NCBI RefSeq assembly: GCF_000143415.4
Contig: NW_003314363.1
Coordinates: 434,001 to 498,000 of the forward strand
Length of the DNA stretch: 64,000 nt
DNA from: Selaginella moellendorffii
Lineage: Eukaryota; Streptophyta; Lycopodiopsida; Selaginellales; Selaginellaceae
Reading direction: 5' to 3'
The notes under the pieces were generated by a model. The model searched no databases. It had not been told where the DNA came from and worked only from the letters and a program-made list of their open reading frames with translations. Below are positions 32,495-42,694 of this stretch, piece after piece. Positions within the stretch are counted from its first letter, which is position 1, and the number at the start of each line of letters is the position of its first letter. A program made the position numbers and the translations under genes.

Positions 32495-33876
32495 GCTACA
32501 TTTGATTGCTTAAATGTGTAAACCGTTACTTCGAGGTTACTTATTTCATTGAGCTCTTGTTTTGTGATGGTTGCAAGCTGGAGGTGATTAACTTCTGAAT
32601 CTCAAGACGATTCCATCCGGCTAATCGATCATACCATGAAAGAATCAGTACAAGGAAAAGTGAAAGAAACACAAAAGAAATAGAGAGAAGAAATTATAGG
32701 AAACCTTAATATATACAAATAATGTTAGCTAAAATAAAGCTAAATTGAGCATAGAAACTCTGTGATATGTGTCAAATGCCCAAGCTTGCACTCAAATTTT
32801 TTGAGTCTTTTTGATCTAGTAAATGAAAATATCATGCTTGTAACAATAATATGCTGCTAATGATAAAGGTTATATAGATGAATTAATGTGAAAAATATTA
32901 AAACATCATTATAGTACTTATATGATCATACTAGTTCATCATTACATAAATTAATTATTTTCTCATTATTGATCCATGCTTTGATGTCTATACTTGCAAT
33001 TAAATTCTGGTTTACAAAAATTAGAAGGTTATCAAGAAGCCAATTAGGATATAGCCCATCATTATCTCGATGTATTTTTATTTCACATAACTTTTCATTT
33101 TGTAAAGGACATTCTCTAGTATAATAAAAGAAATCACTATGACATGTTTCAAAATTATTAGAATCATCATCAATATCTATAAATTTTAGTATTGTTCCAG
33201 AAGAAAATATAAGTGAAATATCAATATTTGCATCTGTTCCTGCATTATTCTCACAACCAGTTTTTATGCCTAGCCCATATTTACACTAATAAAAAATCCA
33301 TATTAATAACTAAAATTTTAAAACTTCTCACTCACCTGTAAAAATGCATAGCTATATGAAGCAATAAATAGAAATAAAGAAACTGCTATACAATATTTAG
33401 CCATATAAGGTATAGTAATGTCCCAAATTAATGTATAGTATTTCAATTTAGACAGCATTTATTTGAGGCATAACTTGAGGCATCGGGTTTTGTCGTATAG
33501 TGGTTATTGTCCAGTTATATGCACCTAGAGAGCTTGCCATATGTTAAGACTCGAGTTGGATCATTTGAAGTTACCACAGTGCCACTACCACTGAATAAGA
33601 CTAGATAAATGTATTTTAGAATTAAAATAGAATACTAGGGTATGTTAATTATTTATTTGTTTATAAACACCTTTCACATTTTTCTTAAAACCACCAGCCT
33701 CAGGTCTATCGGACAGAGGTTGAATGTTTATTATTATAGATAAACATGTTTATAATTTATTAAATTTATAATCAAAGTAATTATAATGGCTTGTTTTTCG
33801 TAGAATACGTTTTTCTTTTACACAGGACGTTAAATTTAATATCAATTTCCATACAGTCACACACCCGCTTCTTTGT
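32495..33876. other. AT-rich intergenic region
   Basis: About 1.4 kb of AT-rich DNA with no supported open frame on either strand and no tRNA-like fold that I could confirm. Probably old transposon or spacer sequence. Confidence 0.45.
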
Positions 33877-35530
33877 TTAAATTGGCATTCTTTTACCAAG
33901 GCACAGCTCCAGCAAGGGACACAGCGAGCACTTCAATGCATATGCGGTGGAGTCTTTTTGCATCACATATCCTGCTTTGAAATATAAACCTTACAATTGT
34001 AAAACGAAAGAAAAGAAGAAATTTACCCAGCCATGTTGTGAGTAATCCCGTGACTGTCCCAAAAACTGTACCACTCAAAGCACGAGCTCTGCAACCAACC
34101 AAGAAAGACATCACGAGAAGCGTTAACGAAAAGAGAAAAGAAAGAGAGCAAACTTCTCACATCCAAAGCGTTAGAAGTAGTCCCCAACCTTGAAACAAAG
34201 TCCCCCAAGCCGCACCTGTGAACCTGGAAATCAAACGAAAACTCCGCAAGAGAGAATAAAAAACAGAACGAATAGCGAATGCTAACCACATGAGATCTCT
34301 GGTGAATAGAGCCCGAGGGACGAGAAGTCCATTGCCAATCATGGCCAGCAGAATTGTTAAGGGTGACAAGCCCTTGATGTTCTCGGGGTCGATAAAATTC
34401 TGGAACTGCATAGTTCATCAAAAAGCCTGTCAATACTCCAGAGATGTGTTTTACATTTTACAGTACCATTTGAGCCACCGGCGTCCACATGAAGAGCAAG
34501 GTTGCAGTCCATGCCGAAAGAGCAACCAAGAAGTCTGACCATTTCTGAGGCAAGAAACCGATAGCATCCTGCAGAATGGAAGACATTGAAATTATTGCAG
34601 ATAAGCTTCGTGTTACCATTGCCACTAAAGTGAGTGTTGCGATACCAGTTATCACGGCTGGAAGAATGGTGTGTGGAATGTGAGGTTCGAACGTAGACCA
34701 CATCACCTGTAACAGCATTATCAAGCAAAAAAAAGAAAAAAAAAGAAAAAAAACAAGAGCAAGAGTACCTGCAAGAGAACGGTCGCGCCACCAACACTGA
34801 TCACTGCTTCCCAGATCTTCCACAACCATTCACGTAGAAGTAGCAGGTAGTTTAAAAGGTTGAGCAGCAAACCAAAGGCCACTGCGATCACTGTTCCAGC
34901 CAAAGCCAGGGAAGGCATTGCGCCTGCTATTCCAAGTTGGATCAAAACCACCAAAGTCGTAAGCACGCCAACCGCTTGAACAGCCATGGCACCTCGCTCA
35001 CGTCGTCCAGCAAAATATGAAAGTAGCGAGAGATTTCCCAGCAAGCTCGTCAATTGTCCCTGCAAGAAATACTGTATCTCAGTACCTGTAAGAGACTTTA
35101 CGTCCGAGGCTACCATCCATTGCACTGCTGACAATGCTTCGTAGTTCCCAGCAATCAAGTTCCGAGCGTTGAGAATGATCTGAGGGAGTTGCAGAAAAAG
35201 AAACGGTAACGTTGCAAACTCTGCAAGATGGATCGTAGTAGAGTTCCAACTGAGGAGTAAAAGGCTCTGGCGATCGTCCTCTTCTCCATCATCGCCATCC
35301 TGCACGAGGGTAACAGTTACTCCCTGCAAAGATGCAGATGAAAAAACAATCACCTCAAGCTCGCGATAGCTATTGCTGTTGGAAGAGCTTGCCATCAGGA
35401 AACTTCGAGGTACAACTTGCATTGATAGACGAGCTTCTGTGCTAAAAGCAAAAAGTTGAAAAAAAGAAAGAAAGTTGGTTAGCAAACGCCGCGTTTGTGA
35501 TACAATCACGAGAATTGAATTGGCATTCAT
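33877..35530 (-). CDS. MEX1: Maltose excess protein 1-like chloroplast maltose transporter
   Basis: Nine exons on the minus strand: 35530-35354, 35323-35114, 35059-34769, 34706-34617, 34569-34467, 34405-34287, 34223-34161, 34088-34027 and 33971-33877 (borders within 1-2 bp), about 402 aa. The MEX1 pattern is clear: FLFLQLPQIILNARNLIAGN, GNLSLLSYFAGRRERGAM, VMWSTFEPHIPHTILP, WTATLLFMWTPVAQM, then FIDPENIKGLSPLTILLAMI and GNGLLVPRALFTRDLMW. MEX1 exports maltose from the chloroplast at night. The N-terminus is Ser/Arg-rich like a transit peptide, but the start is uncertain: 35530 is used here and an in-frame ATG lies further upstream at about 35626. A (CTG)n stretch lies just upstream. The SLC4-like gene ends only 210 bp upstream on the same strand. 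Confidence 0.9.
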
Positions 35531-35563
35531 CTTTTGTGCGGGAAAAGTGTCACCCGAGTCCGT

Positions 35564-35586
35564 GCAGCAGCAGCAGCAGCAGCAGA
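35564..35586. repeat. (CAG)n / (CTG)n trinucleotide run
   Basis: Seven to eight CAG units between the SLC4-like gene and the MEX1 start. If translation began at the upstream ATG (about 35626) it would encode a Cys run (WFCCCCCCCTDSG), which is one reason to prefer the downstream start. Confidence 0.9.
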
Positions 35587-35740
35587 ACCACCACTTCAGC
35601 CGGCACCAAAGTCTACACCTTGGCATTGCACAATCTGTACTGTACAAGTACAAGGTTGCCAGCCGTCTCAGTCAAATCAGATCCTGCCATGAAGAAACAA
35701 AAATGAGCAAGGAAAACTGAACGCGAAAAGACACCTTACC

Positions 35741-38494
35741 TTAGTTCTGTTGCACAGTTTCTCGGCCTGTTGCCGGCACTAAGTTGCTGTCGTCCCGATC
35801 TTGCATAAAACATGGATTTTCTGTCGTGCTGAAGCCGGCACTCGTCAAAGGTACCGTCTTCCTCTTCCTAGAGTGAGACGATGAGTGACTTGAATTACTG
35901 CCGCACCCAGCCCCGGCGCCGCCGTCAGAGTTCGTCTTGACACACTCCAAGCTCTGCTGGTGATTGTGATGGCCATTCAGCTGCGAACTTGCAGGAGAAG
36001 GTCGATGAGGAGACTCGTAAGTCGCTGGGCTTTGTGTGACAGAGTGGACGTCCCCCAGATCAGCATCTTCATGTAGCAAAGTCAATGAATTCTGCCAGCC
36101 GTGGTCGTATAAGAGGTTGGAATGCAGCTCAATGTTTAGAGCTCTTCTCTTGGAACGTCCAAAAGCACGAGTACTGTCCTTGTTGAACTCGGCAGCTTCA
36201 CCGGCCCGTGAATGGTCGAAACTGGAAGCCTGCTGGGAGAAGGACCGCACTTGGTTAATCTCTCTGGACCCATCGTCACGATCATCTTCAGTTCTCGCCG
36301 CTGATCCTGATGTCTGTCTCTTTCTTTTGTTACGTCTGCGAGATCTTTCTTTCAGCCTCCTGCTACTCGGCATAATGAGCATCGACGGACTTCCCCGAGA
36401 CTGCGGTGAGCTACTGCTTTCAATCTCCACGGCTTTAGTTCGAACTAGAGCTGAGCTAGGCTGCACCTCTGCTTTCGTAGACTCTTGATATTCCAAAATC
36501 GTTCCACCCGAGCTGAGAGGCGAATCGAGTGCAGCCAGGCCGCATGCCGTAAATATACTCAGCAAGGCGTAGTGACGAAAGCCGATCACGAGCAGAACGA
36601 ATATTGGATAGACCAAAGCTGCTGGAGTCCTGCTTGTTGTGAAGATGACCAATGCGCAAACCATCTGGGTTGTGCAGTAGATCCTTCTTTGACAGAGCGA
36701 AGACCGATTACGACTGTCAGAAACAGTAAAAAACACTTTGAGCCTCTTGATAGCCTTTAGTTCTTTCAAACACGAGTATGCCATCTGGAGATCACAAACA
36801 AGCGCGTAAAAAGAAGAAAAAATAGCACGAAACATGCCTACCTCGAGAAACATCCCCGCAATCACTCCAAGTGGAATTTTTTCTAGTAAAAGATCGATCC
36901 CAGGGACAAACGGTATCCCACACAGCATAGAAACGATCACCACAGAGATGCGCTGCGACTTGATGACCTCTTTAGACTTTTGCTGGCCTTCTTCATCACG
37001 AACGTTGACGTGAAAAATTAAAGCACGCTTGTGGGCAATACTCTGTACTAAAAGCAGAATAGCATGTGTGGTTTCTGATGATAAACGAGGAAAGAAAAGG
37101 CTACATACCTGTGCAGAAAGACCATAGCAGAAAGGAATCCCAAAAATACTGCAGGAGCAAACAAGCACGGCTATAATGAAGAGGTCCCAACTCCCTGGCG
37201 TCTTTTCCGGAAGAACGTAGCCATTTGCATGCTGCCAGGGGCAAAACACGCTTTACCAAAGCGAACAGACGTAACAGAGGCTCACCTTTAACACCACGGA
37301 ACCCGCGTTGTGATCTACAAAGATCATGCAAGCCAGGAGAGCTCCTGGGATGAATGCGAGAAGAATAGCCCACATTGGAACACTCTTCAGCCGGACTAGA
37401 GTTCCTAGCTTTGTAAGATTGTCGGTCCGACAGAGAAAGTCCGGCATGTCCACTCGCTCGAATTGAATGTGCTGAAACTTTGGGAGGAGTGGAAGAACTA
37501 CAACCAACGGAGCAACGAAATGAGTGAGTGAGAAATTGAAAGGAAAAAGAAACAAAAATTACATACCTGTGAAGACGAGAAATGTTAAAGCGGGACCATA
37601 ATTCTGGATGAGCTCACGAGCTTGTCCATTGAGGCACCGCCAGGATTGAGCTCCACTCAGTACCACCGCCAAGACGAGAGTACAGGTAGCAAGCCAGAGT
37701 GAGAGTATCGAAGCCTCCAGTGAGTGAGCAGCAGAAAAGAACCGAACTATCTCCGTAACCCCGATCCAGAGCAGGCTGAACCCGATGAAAAGCCTCAGAA
37801 TCTCCCAACTAAAAAATGTAAGATGTGCTGTGAGCCGACAAGCACCGCTGGTAGCGAGGAAGAACAGCAGCAATGCGCACCACAGTCCGATCCAGGCCAG
37901 CCAGGGAAGAAAATCTAGCGAAAGTCGCTCCGCAGTCCGAGAAGCAGCGACCATGAAAATTATCGATGGAACACTCACTCCGACGACCATCAGTGGCTGC
38001 GTACCAAGGATACCCACAGCCAGTCCGCAGAAACATGTCGAGACGAGAACTTCCGTGATGCCGAGACTGCCATGAGTTTCCACTTGCAGCCAGCTCCCAA
38101 ACGCGATAGCCGGCAGCAAGCTCGTCCAGAAGATTAAATGCGACGCGAAGATGATCCGGAAGTCGAGACCTCTCGTCCACTGGGTCGCATAAGCAAAGGC
38201 AAAGTTCTTCAGTTTCTTGCAAACAGATCGATCAGCCGGATGCTGGTGATCGCTGTCCAAGCGAAGAATGCTGATAAGCTGTCCCCGGCTGCCACAATGC
38301 TGCTCCACAAACGGTTTTCTCTTCACATCGATTTTTTCCCTGCTCGCTGCTGCAGCGCTTGGGTCGAGAGGACCGGACTTGCCGCTTGCCAAAGTATGGT
38401 AAATGACTTTCTTGCAAAGCTTGATATCGTTGCCTGCTCCTGTTCCCCCCAGCTCCTCAGTAGTCTCGATTTCTGTCGCTGCTACGGTAGCCAT
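35741..38494 (-). CDS. SLC4-type (HCO3-/borate transporter family) membrane protein
   Basis: Five exons: 38494-37567, 37497-37286, 37231-37109, 37042-36842, 36784-35741, giving 835 aa. After about 110 hydrophilic residues the family core appears: LLPAIAFGSWLQVETHGSLG, VGILGTQPLMVVGVSVPSII, the amphipathic loop VDMPDFLCRTDNLTKLGTLV, IPGALLACMIFVDHNAGSVV, GSWDLFIIAVLVCSCSIFGI and GIPFVPGIDLLLEKIPLGVI. About 10-12 membrane segments are expected. The last about 300 residues are hydrophilic, rich in Ser, Arg and His (SSRRLKERSRRRNKRKRQTS), much longer than the tail of plant BOR1-type boron exporters. The sequence looks more like generic SLC4 transporters than BOR1; the substrate (borate, bicarbonate or other anion) cannot be assigned. 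Confidence 0.85.
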
Positions 38495-39308
38495 GGCTCC
38501 CACCTCCCCAGAAAAAGAAGAAAAAAACTTTCCCTGCCGCGTTCCAGTTCCAGAATACTATCCAGTACAACTCCAACTTGAGCCCCTGCGATAGTGGTCA
38601 CTGCTTAACAAACTCTATCTCCGATCATCAGCGAGAGAGCCCAGCAGCATTCCTCTATTCCTCTATTCCTATGCTGTGGAAGTTTAAAGGCCAGCACCGA
38701 AGAAACAGTAAATCCATTCACAAGCCAGCGCCTCTGCTTTGACTCGGCTTGTATGCTTTGCCCTGGCCTTTGTTTGCCCCATTCATAATAACGGAGAGAA
38801 TGAGCCATAAAGGAAGAGACAAAGCCAAGTTTTGGTACCTGTTCTGTGCCAGGAGGATGAGCTCAGCGTAGCAATGGCGCCCGTTCATTCTCGATCGCTC
38901 GCTCTCTCCAAAACCCTATACCCTAATCCGTGTGCCGTGCTTCCTCCTCACCGAATCGTCAAACCTGGATCAAACGACCTGGTATCCAATGCGCTGCGAT
39001 GCGATGGCTACCCTGACCTGATCTTCGTCCAGCGCCTCCAGCCGCGCCATTGGCGCCATCGCATCAAATGCCGCCATCGTTTTCCGCGCTGCGCCACGCC
39101 TGCCCTCTGCTGCGCCCTCCTGGAAGAGTGAGAGTGTGAAATATTTCCATCGTCGGGCTGGGCGGGAAAGAGATCGACGGCTGGAAATAACGCTAGGGCA
39201 ACAAACAGCCGTAGCCTCCATTTAATGCCGATTAAAGAGACCGTACAGTATTTTAAACAGCGCGGGCATTTCCTTTTTAGGGCTCTTCGATTAGGGTTTA
39301 TCCGTTCC
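38495..39308. promoter_or_regulatory. Divergent intergenic region between SLC4-like and PPR genes
   Basis: About 810 bp separates the two start codons. It holds a telo-box-like TAGGGTTTA at 39292-39300, immediately before the preferred PPR start, and a related AAACCCTATACCCTAATCC string at 38911. No gene seen on either strand. Confidence 0.5.
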
Positions 39309-41795
39309 ATGCGAAAGTGTCCACATCGCTCTGGATTCGTGCTGCATCGAGGCGCGTGGGAGGAGATTCTAGTGCGGGCGCAACGGGCTCTTCGCGGCGA
39401 TGGCAGCAAGAGATCGATCTTGCTAGCGGCATTGAAGGCGTGCGGCAATGCGCGGGAGCTCGAGACGGGTACGCTGATCCATGGCGAGATCGAGCCGGAG
39501 CGGGGGCTGGATTTGTGTGTGGCAAACACACTGATCAGCATGTACGCGAAATGCGGGAGGATGGGCGACGCTCGCAGGATTTTCGAGGGGATTCCAGCGC
39601 CAGACGTGATCTCGTGGAACGTTTTGGCGCTCGGGTGTGCCGAGAACGACGAAGAAGAACTGGCTCTGGAATTGCTGGAGAGAATGAAGGATTGCGGGGG
39701 CGATGCCCGTCCAAATGCAAGAACTTTTCTCGCGGCGGTGAAGGCTTGTAGCTCTCTGGCAGGGAAGGAACAGGGAACGCTAGTGAATGGAAAGCTGGTG
39801 AAAGTCCGGGCATTAGAGAAGGGAAGTAGAGTCCATTCTGGAGCAGTGATGGACGCGTTTGTGGCCAACTCTCTCGTGGACATGTACGCAAAGTGTGGAA
39901 GCATGGAGAATTCCCGACAGGTCTTTGACGGGATGCCGGCTCACAGTGTGGTTTCGTGGACTTCTGTGATGCTGGGCTATGCCGAGAACGGCCAGGGGGA
40001 GTCGGCTCTAGAACTCTTCCAACGTATCGTCGAGTTGGACGACGACTTCTCCAGCGCAGATGCCTCGATCTTTGTCGCTGCGTTGAAGGCATGCACGAGC
40101 TTGGCAGCGAAAGAGAGTGCGAGGCAAATCGATGGGATCCTCGTCAAGACGTCCGCTCTGGAGAGAGGCATCTTTGTTCACGCCAGAGCGTCCAAGAGCG
40201 GCTGGGACCGTGATATTTGCGTTGCCAGCACCCTGGTAAACATGTATGCCAAGTGTGGGAGTATGGACAACGCTTGCATGGTTTTCAACAGCATGCCTCG
40301 CCACGACACTGTCTCGTGGACTGCAATGATGATCGGCTATGGCGAGCACGGAGATGGCGAGCTCGTCCTCAAGCTCTTCGAGCAGATGCAGGCTCAAGGT
40401 TGTGTTCCGGATTCCTTTGCTTTTGTTGCTGCTCTAAACGGGTGTATATGTTTGGCAGAGAAAGAAGCCGGCACGCTGATCGACGGAAAGGTTGTCAAAG
40501 TCCAATCTGTGGAGAAAGGCATGGCTATGCACCATCAAGCTAAAAGACATGCTTGCGACTCAAACAGCTTTGTCTCCAACAGCATGATAAATATGTACGT
40601 CAAGTGTGGGAGCATGCTGGATGCCAGGATAGTCTTCGACAGGATGCTACAGCCTACTGTCGTGTCGTGGAACGCCTTAATGGCAGGGTACGTGGAAAGC
40701 GGGGATCTGACACTGGTCCTCGAGCTTTTTACAGGTATGCAACTCAAAGGTTTCTTACCGGATGCTCTAACTTATGTTTACGTGTTGAAGGCCTGCATTG
40801 GATTGGCAGAAGGTGAGAGAAGCCTGCAACTGGATGGGAGGAGGATAAAAGTTGAGTCTTTGGAAAAAAGCATGGCTTTACACTCTCGAGCTGCCGCCAG
40901 CGGTTTGGATACGGACATGTTTGTGGCTGGGTCCTTGATCGACCTTTACACAAGCTGTGGGAGCATGGCCGACGCTCGCCGCGTTTTCGACAGGTTACCT
41001 CTGCATGACGTTGTCTCTTGGACCGCTCTGATTTCTGGTTATGCAGAAACTGGAGAAGGAGATGTGGCTCTGGAGTTGTTCCGATATATGCGAGACGCCG
41101 GATGCTCTCCAGATGCTCAGACCTTTGTTGCCGCACTCCAGACCTGTGGCAGCTCCGTGGCCTTGGCATCTGTGAAAGCCATTCATGCGGACAAGCTCAA
41201 AGGCGGTCTAGAGGACGACGAGTTTTTGGAGACATCACTGGTGGATGCGTACGGGAAATGTGGACGAGCGGTCGAGGCACAGCAGCTGTTTGATGCGCTT
41301 CCCCGACTGGATCCACCGACCTGGACAAGTCTCATAGCAGGCTACAGCCGCCAGGGAGACAGCAAGAGAGTGATCGAGTTCTTCCACGCGATGCAGCGGG
41401 AAGGCTTTCAAGCGGACGAGATTACGTTCGTGTGTCTCCTCAGCGCGTGCAGCCATGCCGGTTTCGTGGAGAAGGGGAAGAAGTACTTTGAGCTCATGCT
41501 CCCGAGGTACCGGGTGAGAGCCACTCTGGAACACTACGTGTGCATGATCGACATCTATGGCCGTGCAAACGAGCTGGAGGCCGCGCTAGAGATGCTCCGC
41601 AACATGCCGTTCGAAGCCAATGCCGTTGCTTGGAGGACTCTGCTGGCCGCGTGTGCCAAATGGAACAACGTGGTGGTGGCGAAAGTGGCCTTCGATGCTC
41701 TAGTGGAGCTGGACCAGGCAAGCGCTGCGGCTTACTCCTTGATGGGAAACATCTACGGAAGCACAGGCATCAAAACCACGTCGACAAACTGGTAG
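39309..41795 (+). CDS. Pentatricopeptide repeat protein, PLS-type, ending in a partial E domain
   Basis: Single exon, 828 aa from ATG 39309. An in-frame ATG at 39225 exists, but the telo-box at 39292 argues that that region is 5' UTR. Repeats follow the P-L-S pattern with motifs such as VANTLISMYAKCGRMGDARR, VVSWTSVMLGYAENGQGESA and EITFVCLLSACSHAGFVEKG. PLS PPR proteins bind organellar RNA for editing, splicing or processing. Four repeats carry a similar about 18-residue insertion (pattern DGKLVKVxxLEKGxxxH). The C-terminus begins an E motif (RTLLAACAKWNNVVVAKVAF, AAYSLMGNIYG) but stops after GIKTTSTNW, without E+ or DYW domain. No organellar presequence was verified. Confidence 0.92.
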   Translation: MRKCPHRSGFVLHRGAWEEILVRAQRALRGDGSKRSILLAALKACGNARELETGTLIHGEIEPERGLDLCVANTLISMYAKCGRMGDARRIFEGIPAPDVISWNVLALGCAENDEEELALELLERMKDCGGDARPNARTFLAAVKACSSLAGKEQGTLVNGKLVKVRALEKGSRVHSGAVMDAFVANSLVDMYAKCGSMENSRQVFDGMPAHSVVSWTSVMLGYAENGQGESALELFQRIVELDDDFSSADASIFVAALKACTSLAAKESARQIDGILVKTSALERGIFVHARASKSGWDRDICVASTLVNMYAKCGSMDNACMVFNSMPRHDTVSWTAMMIGYGEHGDGELVLKLFEQMQAQGCVPDSFAFVAALNGCICLAEKEAGTLIDGKVVKVQSVEKGMAMHHQAKRHACDSNSFVSNSMINMYVKCGSMLDARIVFDRMLQPTVVSWNALMAGYVESGDLTLVLELFTGMQLKGFLPDALTYVYVLKACIGLAEGERSLQLDGRRIKVESLEKSMALHSRAAASGLDTDMFVAGSLIDLYTSCGSMADARRVFDRLPLHDVVSWTALISGYAETGEGDVALELFRYMRDAGCSPDAQTFVAALQTCGSSVALASVKAIHADKLKGGLEDDEFLETSLVDAYGKCGRAVEAQQLFDALPRLDPPTWTSLIAGYSRQGDSKRVIEFFHAMQREGFQADEITFVCLLSACSHAGFVEKGKKYFELMLPRYRVRATLEHYVCMIDIYGRANELEAALEMLRNMPFEANAVAWRTLLAACAKWNNVVVAKVAFDALVELDQASAAAYSLMGNIYGSTGIKTTSTNW

Positions 41796-41931
41796 AAGAG
41801 CTTGAAACTTGTATACTCACAGATCTTCCTTTCAGGCTTTCACACAAGAGACAACGCTAAGAAAGAGCATACTGAGAACTCACTGCTCTTCCTTTCAGCT
41901 AAGAAGGGAAATCAGAGGAACTACAGATAGC

Positions 41932-42527
41932 TTATATCACCGCTGAGCTCTTGATCTTCCAGAAGACAGACATGGCTTGGTCCGCGCTGCCATCCATCGC
42001 GATGGCTCCAAAGAGCACATGAAACGCGACAGCCAAGACTTTGTCCGACTTTCGATCGACCGGAACGTCGGCCCTGATGAGCTTGTCGAGGCCGAGGCCA
42101 GAGGCGCGGCGTGCACAGGCCGTGGTGCTGGAGAGGCTGGATGACATGGCCTCGAGCTCTTCCTTGGTGGCATCTCGGTTCTTCGCGAGGTAATGCTTGT
42201 AAACGCTGGCCCGGATGATGCTCACGCCTAGCAAATGCAGGGGGCCATTGTTGTGGCGAGAGTAGGACGAGTGCGTGAGCGCGTCCTGGAGTAACGTGGA
42301 GTCATTGAACTTGTAGCTGGAGAAACCAAGATGAGAGGTGAGCTACGTTTTTTATTTTCTCATATTTTTTTTTACCCCAGTTCGTCTTCCAGGGTGTCTG
42401 ATGTCTCCTTGAGCTTGACGGAGATCGCCTGAGAACACTACGCTTGAGAAATAGGAAGGTGGTGAAAGTAAAACGAACATACCTGGACGAGTAGCAGTGG
42501 CGCGAATACGAACCAAACGGTTCTCAT
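41932..42527 (-). CDS. RNase III-domain protein, NFD2-like, catalytic residues missing
   Basis: Exons 42527-42483, 42428-42376 and 42316-41932, 160 aa. The N-terminus MRTVWFVFAPLLLVQA resembles a signal or targeting peptide. The RNase III fold follows: LGYKFNDSTLLQDALTHSSY, HNNGPLHLLGVSIIRASVY, then LGLGLDKLIRADVPV-like and VLAVAFHVLFGAIAMDGSAD. The signature HNERLEFLGDS is replaced by HNNGPLHLLGVSI, so the catalytic Glu and Asp are absent. This matches the plant NUCLEAR FUSION DEFECTIVE 2 type as I remember it (single non-catalytic RNase III domain). The frame comes from splice joining; a longer unspliced frame starting at 42603 was rejected. Convergent with the PPR gene, 136 bp between stops. 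Confidence 0.8.
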
Positions 42528-42694
42528 TGTAGAATGCAAGAACCCTAGTTACTTCTGCGAGCTTGAAAAGGTCTTCATCTTCTTTCTGGAGTCGAAAGTT
42601 CATGATCTTCGACGACTACAGTGAGTGTAAATGTTGTAAACCAAATGCATCAACTTTACCATGATCTAAGATTGAAAGAAGGGACGGCCCAACC

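Noticed and set aside
33480-33530. tRNA-like string (GTTTTGTCGTATAGTGGTTAT) in the AT-rich spacer
   Set aside because: No complete cloverleaf, B-box or acceptor pairing could be built.
39008-39904. Minus-strand frame of about 300 codons opposite the PPR gene
   Set aside because: Shadow of a GC-rich coding region; it has no domain, while the plus strand encodes clear PPR motifs.
42352-42603. Unspliced start MNFRLQKEDEDLFKL for the RNase III-domain gene
   Set aside because: Splicing from this frame does not join to the VKLKETSDTLEDELGYKF frame. Starting at 42527 gives a continuous, targeting-peptide-like N-terminus.
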